From assembly GCF_030077735.1 (NCBI RefSeq), contig NZ_JASJEU010000024.1:1-64000 (forward strand): a stretch of 64,000 nucleotides of DNA, given 5' to 3'. The notes under the pieces were generated by a model. That model saw nothing but the letters and a program-made list of their open reading frames with translations, made no database searches and was not told the DNA's origin. Positions within the stretch are counted from its first letter, which is position 1. Each line of letters starts with the position of its first letter. This DNA is from Gordonibacter faecis. GTDB taxonomy: Bacteria > Actinomycetota > Coriobacteriia > Coriobacteriales > Eggerthellaceae. Below are positions 31,701 through 43,900 of the stretch, piece by piece. Both the position numbers and the translations under genes were made by a program.

Positions 31701-34700
31701 GCCATCACGCGACGGTGTGCCCAAATCAGGCGCAAGACCAGCGTCATTTGTAAGCGCCGTCGAACGCGTGGTCCATGTGCCGTCGTCATTGCCGACGCGA
31801 TAGATGACCGTAAACGCATTGCGGTCCCCCGCATCGGTAACAAGCGTGCGATTCTGGCTGGCCCAGTCGAAGTTGAGCACCGTGGTGTTATCGCCTGTGT
31901 AGTACGTAGGTACGCGCGCCGCCCCCTCAGCAATCGTGCAGAAAAACAGCATATCATCAGCACTTACCGTTGACGGGAAGGAAAAGCCCTCGGGGAGCGT
32001 GGTGAGCGACGGACAATCCTTGAACGCATTCTTCACATGAAGCACGCCGGCCGGAAGCGTGAAACCCTCGGGCAAGGACGAAAGTGCCTTGCAGCCAATA
32101 AACAGGCCCGAGACGTTCGTGATTTTACTCTTCTCCGAGAAAACGAACGTAGAAGGAAGCGAGCGTAGCGCTGAGCAGGAACCAAACGCGGAAGCAAGAC
32201 TCTCCACGCTGTCAGGGATACTAAACCCTTCGGGCAACGCTTCAAGGGCACGACATCCCATGAACGCACGATGCAGCGTCACAGAGCCTTCTGGGATGAA
32301 GGCCTCGGACACATCGGACAACTTCTGCATGCTGTAGAACCAGTTCACCATCCCCTTCGCCTTCAAGGAAGGAGTCATGCATACACGAAACACTTTGGAT
32401 CGGTAGGGACTCCATGCATACGCGCTGCCATACGCATCATCGTCAGGAATGCTGAAATTCACCGTGCCGCCACCCCTGATGTAAAGCGTGCCGTCATCGG
32501 CGAGCGACCACCAAGCGCTGCCAGTGCCTGGTTCGCAGGACAATGAACCGCCGAAGGAGCCCTCCGCGTACGTGCCGTAGATGGCGAACTTGCCGTCTGT
32601 ACCAACGGAGAGACCATTGTCGGCGGGCGATTTCGAGAAGTCGTAGCGCTTTGTACACTCCTGGTCAGCGTACCAAAGGGTGAACACCTCACCAGCGCGC
32701 TCAGGTACGGCAGGCTCAGACACAAGACCGTTGTCACCCGGATCGACCACGCCCCATTCTTCCCACGCGCTGCCATCTTTGGAAGATAGGTTGAAAACCA
32801 CCGACCCTTCATGCGGCGTGATAAGGGTACGATTATTTTCCTGCCATTGGCTTTCCGTAATGCTGAGCATGCCCTCATCACTGCCCGCGTAGTACAGCGG
32901 AGTTGGCGTGGCGGTATAGAACACATGGGACTGCGCGGCGGCATAACGGGATAACCCGAAGTTCTTCGGATAGATCAACAAGCTGTCGCAGGAGGCGAAC
33001 ATGTTCCGACACGCCGTTCCCTCAGCGGATATCGACGACGGAACGCGAAACTGCTCGGGAAGCGACGAGAGTCGCACACAGTCTTGAAACATTCCCGCCG
33101 TATTGGTGACACTCTCAGGTAAAACAAAACTCTCAGGGAGGGATTCGAGGGAAGTGCACTGGAAGAACATGCCTTCAACATCCTGGGATGCTTTTGCATT
33201 GAATGCGATTGAGAATCCTGCAGGCAGATTCTTCAAACTGCTACACCCCGAGAACATATACGAAAGGTTACACACAGCATTCCCAAACGCGAACCCGGCG
33301 GGAAGCGCCACCAGCGAGCTACAGGAGTTGAATAAAGATTGAGCATTCACGACTCCTGCAGGAATAACAAAGGTATCAGGCACGGTCGTCAAGGAAGTGC
33401 ACTGCTCCATCATCTGCTTGATATTTTTAACAGTATCGGGGATGAGTAGCCGAGAGACATCGGTCAGGTTGTGCATGTCTTGGAACCACTTCGCCATACT
33501 CGGCGTGCCCGTAATGCTCACGTCCACGCTTTTGACGTACTCGCAGAACGGCTTCCAATGATCCGTCACCACGTCGATGTCCGCCCATCCGAAGTCGGCG
33601 ACATCTTCCGCACTCCACACCTTAAGCACGCCTTCCGGGCTGAGAGACCAGCCGGCTTTAGTCTCGTTGGTGTTGAGGGCATCGAACACAGTAGGCAGAG
33701 CACCGTGGGGTTCAGCTACATGCACGGTTGTTGACCCCGAGGCCAGCGGAGCGCCTCCCCGGAACGTCATCTGTGCAGAGGCAGTGAACTCCCCAGTTGC
33801 ACCTGCTATGGGAACCATTGAAAGCCGCTTGCCATCAGCAGATGGTGTACACTTCGCCAAGGAGTCGAAGCCATCTGAATACGACCAGGTGAACGTGATA
33901 TCCTTCGCGAATGCCGAATCCTGAGGAATCGACAAAGAAGGCTCAAGCGCTGCCTCCGTGAAATTGGACGGCACAGCAAACGTTGCAGGAAGGCCTGCGG
34001 AAAACGCAACGGCATCGGTGATGGCTGGAGAGTCCTGGGCAGCCGCCGACATAGCCTGCCACGACGCAACTGCACCCTCCGGGCAGTACACCACGGGATC
34101 CCCACTGCGTAAGAACGACTTATTACTTGGATCGAATGCCACAGCGCCCGAAAGATCAAGAATTTCCTTCAGGCCGCCCATCAGGTCAAAGGTTGCCTCA
34201 TCAATGGTCTTCAGCGTCGTCGGAAATACAAGAGCGCTTACCCAGTTTTTCGACTTGAACGACGCATTGCCGACTATCTCAACTCCCTCAGGAATGGCAT
34301 AGCATCCATCAACAGCGCAGGTACGCGCCGCCGCACTATCGATAAGTTTCTTCCCATCCCCCGTGAGCAATGCCCCATTGACAATGCGGAACATCGAGCC
34401 TTCCTCTACGGTCACAGACGAAACATTTTCACAGCCAGCGAATGGGCCCGATCCGAACGATGTCACTGACTTCGGAATCCATATCGTTTCGAGTGATGTA
34501 CAGGCTTCGAACACTAGCCCATCGACAGACTTCACAGTTGAGGGAAGTATCGCATCCTTCAACTGTGAACAACCGCGAAATGCGTTCCAACGAAGTTCTT
34601 CGACACCAAGCATAGCGGGAAGCGTGGTGAGTTTTTCGCACTTATCGAACGCCGCTCCGTAGAGTTTTTTCACCGTATTCGGAAGTGCGACAGACGTGAA

Positions 34701-37008
34701 AGAACAGTTCGCGAATCCACTATCAGCGACACCCGTCACGGTAAACGTATACGACGAGCCGCCCTGCTCGTAGGTCACCACTTCAGGCACCACGATATCG
34801 CCAGTTGGAGCCTTGGACGCGTCAGTGCTTTTACTCACATCAACTTGTCCAGCGTTGCCGGAAATGTTTGTGATGGTATAGCGATACCAGGTGCCGCTGG
34901 ATGCCTGCTGCTCAAAAGAGGAACCCACCGTTGGAACAGAAACATCAGCCATAAGATTGATCGATGAATTCAATTGGGCGAATGACGAAATGGGGGGTAT
35001 CGGTGTTGCGAGCCTATCTTTGTCCTTGAACTCTTCATGCGTTAAGGAATTCGCAGGGAGATCGGCACCTGCGTCTTCGGAGGCTACAGTTATCTCTACG
35101 GTACGGATGGCGCGGGCGAGTTCGTGATTGTTGAGGGTGAGGGTGGCGGTTACTTCGGAGGTGCCGGGGGCCTTACCGGTGACAGTGCCGTCGGGGTCGA
35201 CGGAAATTGGTTTTGCGGCGTAGGAGTAGGAGACTTCGCAGGGTTCAGGGGCTTCGTTGAAGGTGCCTTCGAAGAGGTTGGCGGATTGGCCTGTCTCCAG
35301 GTGGAGGGGCTCTTCGGAGAGAGTGAGGCCATAGGGCATGAGATGGTTGTTATTCGCGATAAGGCCCAGGTTCCAGGGGTAGGTGCCTTCTGGGTTGTAG
35401 GGGCTGTAGATGGAGAGGTTGGCACAGCTCACCAGGGCGTCGTCGGCTACTTGCGGGGTGCCGAGAGCAACGATACGAGTCAGGGACTCACAGGAAGCGA
35501 AGGCGCGAGAGCCGATGTATTGTACACTCGCGGGGAGCCAGATGTCTGTGAGGCTCGTGGCCTCGAAGGCGCGCTCGCCTAGTTCGTTCAGATTCCCGGG
35601 AAGTTGAATGTCTGCGAGGTTCGCGCAGCCTGCGAAGGCGGCTTCACCGATAGAGGTGATGCTTGCGGGGAGTTTTAAGCTGGTTAGTGAGCCACGGTTT
35701 GCGAAGGCGTTGGTGGCGATGGTGCTCACGCGATAGCTTACGCCGTTGATCTCGGCGGATGCGGGAATCTCAAGGTCAGCGGCGGGATCTTCGGCACCTT
35801 CCCAGGTGACTGAGAGGGTGTAGTCATCAAGCAGGGTAAACACGAGACCGCTTGCGTCTTCAGCATCAACTTCGGAGCGAGTTGTTGCGCCGGGCGCGGC
35901 AGGTTCGGCGAAATGCTGGAAGCCGGCTTGCTCCCAGACAGCTTTACTCTCCCCTGCTGGGAGTGCCACTACAGCGGAGGCTTTGACTTCGTCGGTGAAG
36001 GCCGTCGGGTTGATCTCACGCACGTTCCCAAGCGTGGTGATTGCGGTCAGGTCTTTACAACCAGCAAGTGCGTACTCGCCGATAGTTTCCGTTTCAGCAG
36101 GTAGCACGACGGCGTTCCCGATAGCCGGCGGGCAGGAAACCAAGGTCTTTAGGTCCTTTGAAAAAAGCATCCCGTTAAGCGTAGTAAATGCGGCGCTGCC
36201 ATCCCCGGCAGTGAGTGAGGAGCCCATAAGAAGGCATCGGGACAATGCCTGGGCGGGAACAGTAGTTGTAGAACCGGGGATGTTGGCAGCACCCTCCATG
36301 CCCTCGGGAATGAGCAGGAGTTTCGAGTAGTCTTTTGAGAACAGCATGCCGTCAGAAGCCGAGAAAGCTTCGTTTTTGCTGTTGACGGTGATTGATTTGA
36401 GCGAGGGGCACCCAGCAACTGCGTCGGGGTCCACTTCGCGCAAGGTTGCAGGAAGCGACACGGAAGTGAGTTCCGAACACTTCGCGAACACATTCTTCGC
36501 GATGGCAGTTACCTCGTAGGTGGTGGTACCACTGGTCACAGAGGCAGGCACCAGCAGGTCACCCTTCGGCGGTGTTGCAGCCGAACCCACAAGAGTCGCG
36601 GTTTTGGTGGTATCGTCAATTTCGAAAACAAGGCCATCGCTCACGATGGACACCGCGTTAGCATCAGCCGGCAACACGACCGTGCCAGCTACCTGGCCGG
36701 ACGCATCAGATGAACCCGCAACCTGTGCAGGAGCACTTTCGTTTTTGTTTTCGTTGGAAGGTTGGTCGAGTGGGACCTGTTGGGAGAACTGAGCAGTATC
36801 ACCACTCGAGTTCGAAGAATCAGTAACTTCCTCCACGCCAGAAGCGTCAGAGGTTTCGGGGTCTATAGGCTCAGAAAGCCCCCCCCCCCCGGAGGTTTTC
36901 GGATGTTGTGCCCGCGTATGCAGGCAGAGTACCGGTCGTCAGGGCACACGCAAGCGTCACTGCGCACGCAGCCCTGCCGAGCCGTACAGCTCGACGGTTA
37001 CAATTCAT
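28791..37008 (-). CDS. Giant secreted BspA-like LRR protein 3, phase OFF at G12
   Basis: The ATG at 37008 starts a signal peptide (RRAVRLGRAACAVTLACALT, cleaved after AYA). The tract of 12 G is OFF; 11 or 14 G would give about 2,739 residues. After the tract comes an acidic Ser/Thr linker (EPIDPETSDASGVEEVTDSS), then the shared LRR cassette (about 35090-36600) with an Ig-like domain. A further BspA LRR stretch (34000-34930) and an Ig-like segment (about 33700-33990, TSTADGKRL-like) follow. Then come four repeat units (about 32810-33690, 31840-32560, 30670-31560, 29440-30420), separated by InlB-type repeats such as GYGFTGWCKDEDC. The C-terminal domain ends in LTYRAAVLAS and is the most divergent of the five. 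The gene ends 144 bp before the gene 2 promoter with no clear terminator. Cell attachment is unexplained by the sequence. Confidence 0.85.
36879..36890 (-). repeat. G12 phase-variation tract of gene 3
   Basis: Twelve C on the plus strand, flanked as in genes 1, 2 and 4. Signal frame 0 mod 3, body frame 2 mod 3: 11 or 14 G is ON, 12 is OFF. Confidence 0.9.
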
Positions 37009-37035
37009 TCCCTTGTCCCTTTACTCCAAAAGCCA

Positions 37036-37110
37036 GTGCATTTCCCGATGCACATACCCCACAAATGCGGGATATATTCGGCATAGTAGCACGCGCCAAG
37101 GGAAAGTGAA
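37036..37110 (-). promoter_or_regulatory. Promoter and double-hairpin leader of gene 3
   Basis: -35 TTCACT (37105-37110, one base off the TTCACA of the other four), 16-bp spacer, extended -10 TGCTACTAT (hexamer 37083-37088). Hairpin A spans 37055-37074 and hairpin B 37036-37053. Confidence 0.75.
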
Positions 37111-37159
37111 GGGCGCCCGCGCTCCCCCATCATGAGAAAGAGCCAGGACGCCCAAGGTC

Positions 37160-37183
37160 ATAACCGCAGGTAGAACATATTTC
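37160..37183 (-). promoter_or_regulatory. Conserved upstream box of gene 3
   Basis: ATAACCGCAGGTAGAACATA then TTTC on the plus strand, 49 bp upstream of the -35. Confidence 0.5.
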
Positions 37184-37334
37184 CCAGCCATGCTGTAGCT
37201 AACTCACCACAAGCTTAACGAATTCACAAGTTTTACACAAAATGGCATCACGGCAAAGTTATCCAAAATCAGATGCTTCCTTCTCATCTGATGCGGTCGT
37301 CTTACAAGTTAATACGTGCTTCAAGAACTTCTAC

Positions 37335-37354
37335 ATACGTGTTAAAATCCGTAT
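37335..37354 (+). promoter_or_regulatory. Possible antitoxin operator
   Basis: Inverted repeat ATACG-N10-CGTAT, 35 bp upstream of the antitoxin ATG, overlapping promoter-like TTAAAAT and TATTATAA. Antitoxins of this family usually repress their own promoter through such a site. Confidence 0.35.
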
Positions 37355-37389
37355 TATAAGAAACTATTTCGTACGGAATTGAGGCTGAT

Positions 37390-37755
37390 ATGGATGCAGT
37401 TAAGGATGGAAAGCTCACTTTCAGTCGCGACCAGATAATCACGTCGTCGCAGGCCGCGAAGAACTTTGGTGAGGCGCGCCGGCGCGCCAAGCAGGCTCCC
37501 CTGTACGTGTCGGATCGCAACAGTGGCATCGACACCGTCATCGTCGACTACGACACTTTCGAATCGCTGGCAGTTGAGTTGGAAGAGCTACGCCAGCAGC
37601 GCTTCTACGACGCTGCAGCTACGCGCCTCTCCCAGGGCGAAGCCGACCCCGAGCGTCGATCGATTGCGCTGGAAGATGTTATGGGCGAAGCGCGCTATGC
37701 CGAGTGGCTAGCGAGCGATCCCGATGCCGTGTCCGACGAGGATCTCTTCGAATGA
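37390..37755 (+). CDS. Orphan Phd/YefM-like antitoxin
   Basis: A 121-residue protein on the opposite strand to its giant neighbours. The middle reads ITSSQAAKNFGEARRRAKQA, then PLYVSDRNSGIDTVIVDYDT and FESLAVELEEL. This is the Phd/YefM pattern: an N-terminal DNA-binding fold that begins with a conserved xSxAxxNF segment, then a xPxxVxxRNxxxxVxxxxxxFExL strand-helix. The acidic C-terminal half (DPDAVSDEDLFE) would wrap a toxin. GAGG precedes the ATG at 37390 by five bases. Its TGA overlaps an ATG as ATGA, the usual coupling to a RelE/ParE-type toxin, but the toxin seems deleted (next entry). It lies between giant genes 3 and 4. Confidence 0.8.
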   Translation: MDAVKDGKLTFSRDQIITSSQAAKNFGEARRRAKQAPLYVSDRNSGIDTVIVDYDTFESLAVELEELRQQRFYDAAATRLSQGEADPERRSIALEDVMGEARYAEWLASDPDAVSDEDLFE

Positions 37756-37854
37756 GTAGCCATCGGCCGCCGAGACAAAGGTGAAGTGTTTACTATTGCC
37801 GAGCGCAGGCTAGATTCCAGTGATGACAATCAGAAAGAAACGATGCCCGGTTAG
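37752..37854 (+). pseudogene. Remnant of a RelE/ParE-like toxin gene
   Basis: The ATG at 37752 overlapping the antitoxin stop opens only ten codons. In the neighbouring frame (37756-37854) the DNA encodes VAIGRRDKGEVFTIAERRL and a short tail. This resembles the last strand and C-terminus of RelE/ParE-type toxins, which often read xxxIGxRxxxEVYxxA. The simplest reading is an internal deletion that left the two ends of the toxin gene. The family match is from memory and moderate. Confidence 0.45.
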
Positions 37855-37877
37855 CGCATCGAAATACATTCAAAACT

Positions 37878-37908
37878 ATCGAGCGGGGCGACTTCCGCCC
37901 CGCTCGAT
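37878..37908 (-). terminator. Strong terminator after giant LRR gene 4
   Basis: A perfect 13-bp stem, ATCGAGCGGGGCG and CGCCCCGCTCGAT, with a 5-base loop. On the minus strand it is followed by AGTTTTG. It may also stop plus-strand transcripts from the antitoxin. Confidence 0.85.
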
Positions 37909-37939
37909 GCGTCTCTCATCAAATAACTCAGCGTAGCGC

Positions 37940-40900
37940 TTATGCCGCAGGACTAATTGTCCAGGTCAGCTTCGCGAATGAGGTGATGTCCTCGCCCGGT
38001 TGGAAGTTGATCTGGGCTTCTTTGCGATCAATGGACAGCTGACCGTCCAGAACACCTGGTTCGGCAGGTTTGGCGATGGGGATTTCTCCAAGCGGAATAT
38101 TGCGGCTCTGTCCAAGTACAAGACGATATGAGTCACTGCCAAAGCCTATCACCACCTGCACCTGCGAGCGCTCGCTCGAATTCGGGAACAACTTCTCGGC
38201 ACCGGGTGCCTCCACCACACTCACCGAAGAAACCATGAGCGGCTTCGGCGTGAACGACTTCATCTGAATCGCATCAGCCTCCACGTTGCCGGAACTATCC
38301 ACCGTCACCTTCGCAGCCACCGGAATGTCGTAACTTAGACGCAGCGTGTAGCGCCCATAGAGCTTAAGGCCGTCCGTAACCTCTGCCGTCCCAAACGAAA
38401 ACTTCGATTCAGCAGCAAATGAAGCATCGGTATACCACCCGTCAAACACATAACCAAACTCTGAAGGCTCTTCCGGCTTCGCTACGCGAGTAATCCCATC
38501 CTCGCCCGCCGTCGCAAGCACCGTCATCCACTCAGACGGTTGGGTTGCATCAGGCTTTTGGACGTTGAACGTTACTCGATACGTACCTTTTGGCAGCGCT
38601 TCTGATCCTGCGCCATTCCACACAAGCTTGCGGTTGAAACCAAGCCAATAAGTTGCCGCGTCCGAAGCAGAAGCTTTTGGAGGAAGTAGTTTAGCTGAGC
38701 TATCGCCCGTATAGTAAGTGACTAGCGGATTCTCCTTATAGGGATCTTCTGATACAAAAAACATTTTCTGCTTAGATGCCGCAGAAGAAAGCGTGGACAA
38801 ATCGAGCGACCCTGGTAGTGAGGTTAACTCAAAGCAATTCAAAAACATTTGAGTAAACGACGTACCTGACGAAGGCAACGTGAAACCCTCCGGCAAAGCC
38901 CTTAGTGAATTACATCCCGCGAACATCAGATCAAAGTTCTTAGCCACAACGGTATCCGGTATCCTGAATCCCGCAGGAAGAGACTCAAGACTTCGGCAAT
39001 CCTGGAACATACTTTTTACGTCTGTCGCACTCTCAGGAATACTAAAACCCGCCGGCAACGCTCGTAAGGATTCCATTCCGTAGAACAACGCCCCAGCGCT
39101 TTCAACACCTTCCGGTAGAATTACTCCAGTTGGTATAGACTTCAATTTCTTGCAGTTGACAAACATCCCTGCACAATTTTTGAGTCCCGATGGAATATCA
39201 AAACATGCAGGAAGAGATACCAACGAAGAGCATTCTCCAAATAAGCTTGCTGAATTCTCCAGTGTTTTAGGAAGAGCAAATTCAACCGGCAGTGAAACAA
39301 GAGACGAGCACCCGTAAAACATACTAGTGGCGTCGATAAGGCCTTCGGGAAGGAAGAACTCCGCCGATAGTTCCCGAAGCTGCGCACACTTGCTAAACAT
39401 TTGGGACGTAGACCGACAACCTTCAGGAACAAAGACACCAGTAGCATCTTCCAAATTCGTCATGCCATAAAACCAACCCAGCATGCTTTCAGTCTTAATG
39501 GAAGGGGCCATCTCCACGCGTTTTACTTTACCACGAACAGGACCCCAGTATTTTTCCACGAAAGGTGACGCCCAATCGAATTCTTTGATAACCTGGCCCT
39601 CCGCGCAAGTGATGGACAATGTGCCGTCACTTGAAAGCGACCATCCAGCAACGTTCGGATCGTTGTTTCCGGGAACATCCACTGTGGGCAGCGCACCGCT
39701 GTTGTTGATGTACTTTGCGTACAGTGTTGTTTCAGAGCTCACGACCAGGGGGAACGTTACCTGCGTCTGATAGTCGCTTTGGTTGTACCAGCCAACGAAT
39801 GACCCGCCCGCACGCGCTGGTGCCGGTGGCTGATTCAGTGATTCTCCTTGCGCAACCATGAGTGTTTGCCAAGAGTAAAAGTCTGCACCATCCGCATTCG
39901 GCACCATAAGTTTCACGAGTGCCTGCCCCTCCGCGGCAGGGTCCGTCACCAGCTTTCGCCTTTGCGCGCTCCAGGTGATAAGGTCCTGTTGTTCTTTGGG
40001 CGCAGGAAAATACGTGGGTAACGGATTGACAGCAAGGGAACTCCTTAAACCAAACGTACCCACTGAATCAGTATTTGGATTCGCATGTGGCTTATTGAGT
40101 TGCTTTTTAGCGGATTCGGAAAGCCTACTCAAAAGCCCCGACGGCAAAACGGTAAGTTTCGAGCAATCAGCAAAAGCCGATGCTATCGAAATAACGCTTT
40201 CAGGGATCACAAGATTCTCAGGAAGCGAGCGCAAACTAAAACACATGAAAAACGCCTCGTCCATATTCGTGATGCCCTTATGCAGCCGAAACGCTTCTGG
40301 TAAAGAAGTGAGCGAAGAGGCGTCGTAGAAGAGACATCCAATAGTCGTGACACTTTCCGGAAGAACAAAATCAGCGGGAAGGCTTTCAAGCGATCGGCAG
40401 CCTTGGAACATACCCCACATATTGCTAATCTTGCAGTTCTCTGGGAAAAACCCACTCGGCAAGTAGCGCAGATTTTCGTCGTTGTAGAAGAGGTGCAACG
40501 CACTGACGCAGTTATCAGGGATAAAGAATCCTGTGCGCACATCTTCAAGTTGCGTCATATTCTTAAACCAGCCCTTCACGGAACGGGCACGCACGTTTTC
40601 GTGCATGTTAAGTGAGCGCACTTCGTTCGCATAGGGTTCCCAGTATTTATTGCAGTCATCGTTCCACTCAAAATCATTGACGTTGATGCTAGCGCCCTCT
40701 TCACACTTGATGTTGAAGGCGCCATCCGTCGTAATGCTCCACCAAGCGCTACCCACGTCATCAACCGGCAATGTACCTTCCGCGGTGCCACGGCCACCGT
40801 GCTTCACCCACTTGCCGTAGAGCGTGGTACGTTCAGGCAGAGGCTTGGTGAAGTCGAAGGGGGTAAGGCAGGTTTCGTCCGTGCACCAACCAGTGAACTT

Positions 40901-43900
40901 ATAGCCGTCCGGATGGACAGGCATGCCAGGATCGGCAAGAATCCCTTGCTTGTCCGACCAGGCCGTCGAGCGCGTTTCCCAAGCAAAGGTACCGTCCGGC
41001 TGTTCTACCTGCATATTGAAGATAGCCTGCTGCATGCCTTTCCCGTTCATCTCCGCCTCGTCAGTGATAAGCGTACGCCCCTGGCTTTCCCAGTCGTATT
41101 CCAGCACCGATCGATTGGAACCTGCATAATACGTTGCTATACGCGGTTCACCTTGCGCCACTGTCCAACCAAACACGTGGTTATTTTTCGCGCCTTCAGG
41201 CATCTCGAAATTGTCCGGCAAGCGCGTGAGTGACGGACAAGCATCGAAGACTCCCGCTAATCCTGACGACCCCATACTCAGGGGCAAACTAAACCGCTCT
41301 GGCAGCGAAGCAAGTGAGGAGCAATCGTAAAACGTGTATGAGACGTTGTTGATCACGCTCGTTTCAGAGAAGAAAAACGTTGAAGGAAGTGAAACCAATG
41401 ATGTGCATCCTCGGAACATACTCGCCATGTTCTTCACCTTGTCAGGTATTGCGAACCCTTCTGGCAGCATTGTGAGCGCGTTACAGCCTTCAAACATGCG
41501 ATGTAAAATGGTTGCACTTTTTGGTATAAAAGCTTCACGAACGTCGACAAGATTTGTCATACCCCTAAACCAGTTGTGTGTATACAAAGCATCAAGACTC
41601 GGGCACATGGCAATCTTGCGCACCTGGTCGCGGTAGGGCCACCACATTTTGCCAGTCTGCGTGCCGTCGTCAACATCAGGCATCATCACGGTAACCATGC
41701 CCGCACCGCGAAGATACAGTGTTCCGTCGGAAATCGACCAAAAAGCAGCCCCCGTACCAGCTTCAGTGACCATACTGCCCGATAAAGACCCTGGTGCCAT
41801 CACACCATAAAGTGTCACATCCTTCGCAAATGGTTGCGAGAAGTCCGCGCGTCGCGTACACTCCTCGTCGGCATACCACAACGTGAAAACGTAATCGGAG
41901 CGTGACGGAGCGATGGATGGCTCCGCTAACATACCAGCAGCATCGGTGTGCGTTTCGTACCATATCTTGCCAGCACCAGGTTCACCTTTTGTCTTTATGT
42001 TAAACGTAACCGTCTTTGAATCTGGAAACGGTTTATTCGAATCTTCGAACGCACGATTTGCCTGATCCCATACATAACCAATAACATCCTCGTCCGTACC
42101 TTTGTAGCACATCGGAAGAGTTGTACCCTCCACTCGGAAAATAGATGCGTTTGTTTTAGCTGCTGCAGGTAGGGCGAATTCGTCAGGTAACTTGAGAAGT
42201 GACGTACAACCTGCAAACATTTCATTAAGGCTACCAACGCTATCTGGAACAGTAAAACCATCGGGTAACGAAATCAAAGAAGTACAGTTAGCAAATAGCG
42301 CCGGTGCACTCTTTACCGTATCAGGTAGTTTAAAGTCCCGAGGAAGGGTAACTAAAGAGGAGCAGTCGCGGAACATATAATTACAACTCGTCGCAGAGGG
42401 TATCGAAAACCCTTTGGGCAATTTCGTCAGGCTTACGCAGCCTCCAAACATATCATTAAGGTTCGTTGCATTTCGAAGACCTCCAAAGCTTTCAGGCAGA
42501 TCATATAAATTTGAGCATCCGTAAAAAAGGCAATTGGCATCCGTAACGTTGTCCAGATTTGAAGACACAAAACTTTCCGGAACTGCTGTCAAGGATGTCC
42601 ATTCGCGGAAAAAACCCTCTATGTTCTTCACAGTTTCAGGTACGCGAAAGCTTTCAGGCAAATCTGTCAGGTTTGGATTGAAGCCGAAAAGGTAGCCGAT
42701 GCTTTCCACCTTGCTAGGTAGTTCAAATGTTTCCGGGATAGTAGTCAACGACTTACATACATTGAACGTCGCCTGAAGGTTCGTTGCACTTTCCGGTATG
42801 CAGAAATTCTCAGGAATCGAAATCAATCCGGTTGCTGCAAAGGTATTTGCTAACGACTCAACATTATCTGGTAACTTTGCTTTAGAAATGTCAGAAAGGT
42901 TGATCATATCCCGAAACCAGTAATCCATGTTTTTCGCCCCAGCCAAAAGGGTTGTGTCTACGCTTTTTACAAAGTCGCGCAATGGCCCCCAATGCTGTGT
43001 TCTCATTTCCTGACCAGAGTATTCCCATTTAAAGTTTGCTACCGATTCCGTGCTCGTAATCGTAAGTACACCATTCTCGTCGAGCGACCAACCTGCAATA
43101 CTCTCGCTTGTATTTGATGCGTTATTTTCGGTAGGAAGTGCACCATGAGGAGCCACAATAGATACATTCACATCCGAGCGCGCCAGTTCGACATTCGTCG
43201 AACTACCCGTAAACATCAGTTTTGCTTGCGCAACGTACGATCCATTTGTTACCTGAGGTAACACTTTAAACGTACATGCACCAGCCTCGTTCACACCTGT
43301 GGACTCAATTGTGGCAATAGTATTGTCTACGTTCTCCCATCGAATCTCAATTGGAAACTCAGAAGTAGCTGGAATTGATGGCACTACCGTCATCTCAACC
43401 GCTTGATTATCTGGCACCGAGAATGCGCTCGGAGCGCCAGTAGAGAATACAACGCAAGAAGCACCCGTTGATTGCCACTTTTCGGCAACAGCTTGTGGAC
43501 AGTAAACCACACATTCCGGATCTCGATTATTCAATGCACCTGTTGAGAAGGTTGGCAGATTGCTTGAAAGACACAGAACTTCTTTCAGGGATTTACAGGC
43601 GAGCGCATCGCCTTCCACCGCTTTCACAGAAGCTGGCAAGACGATGGAAGTGAGACCTGCACCCTTAAACGCCCCATAGGAAAGATAGGTAACCTTTTCT
43701 GGCAATTCTATTTTTGTAAGCTTGCCGCAGTTCTGAAACGCCTGCGATTTGATGGTGTCTAATTTCGCGGGCAGATTTATCGAAGTAAGCCCTGAGCAGG
43801 TATCTGCCATTCCTGAACCTATGCGCGTTACGGTTAAAGGAACATCAAAATGCCCCTTGAAGCCACCCGGAATAGCAATGAGCGTTGTCATATCTTTGTT

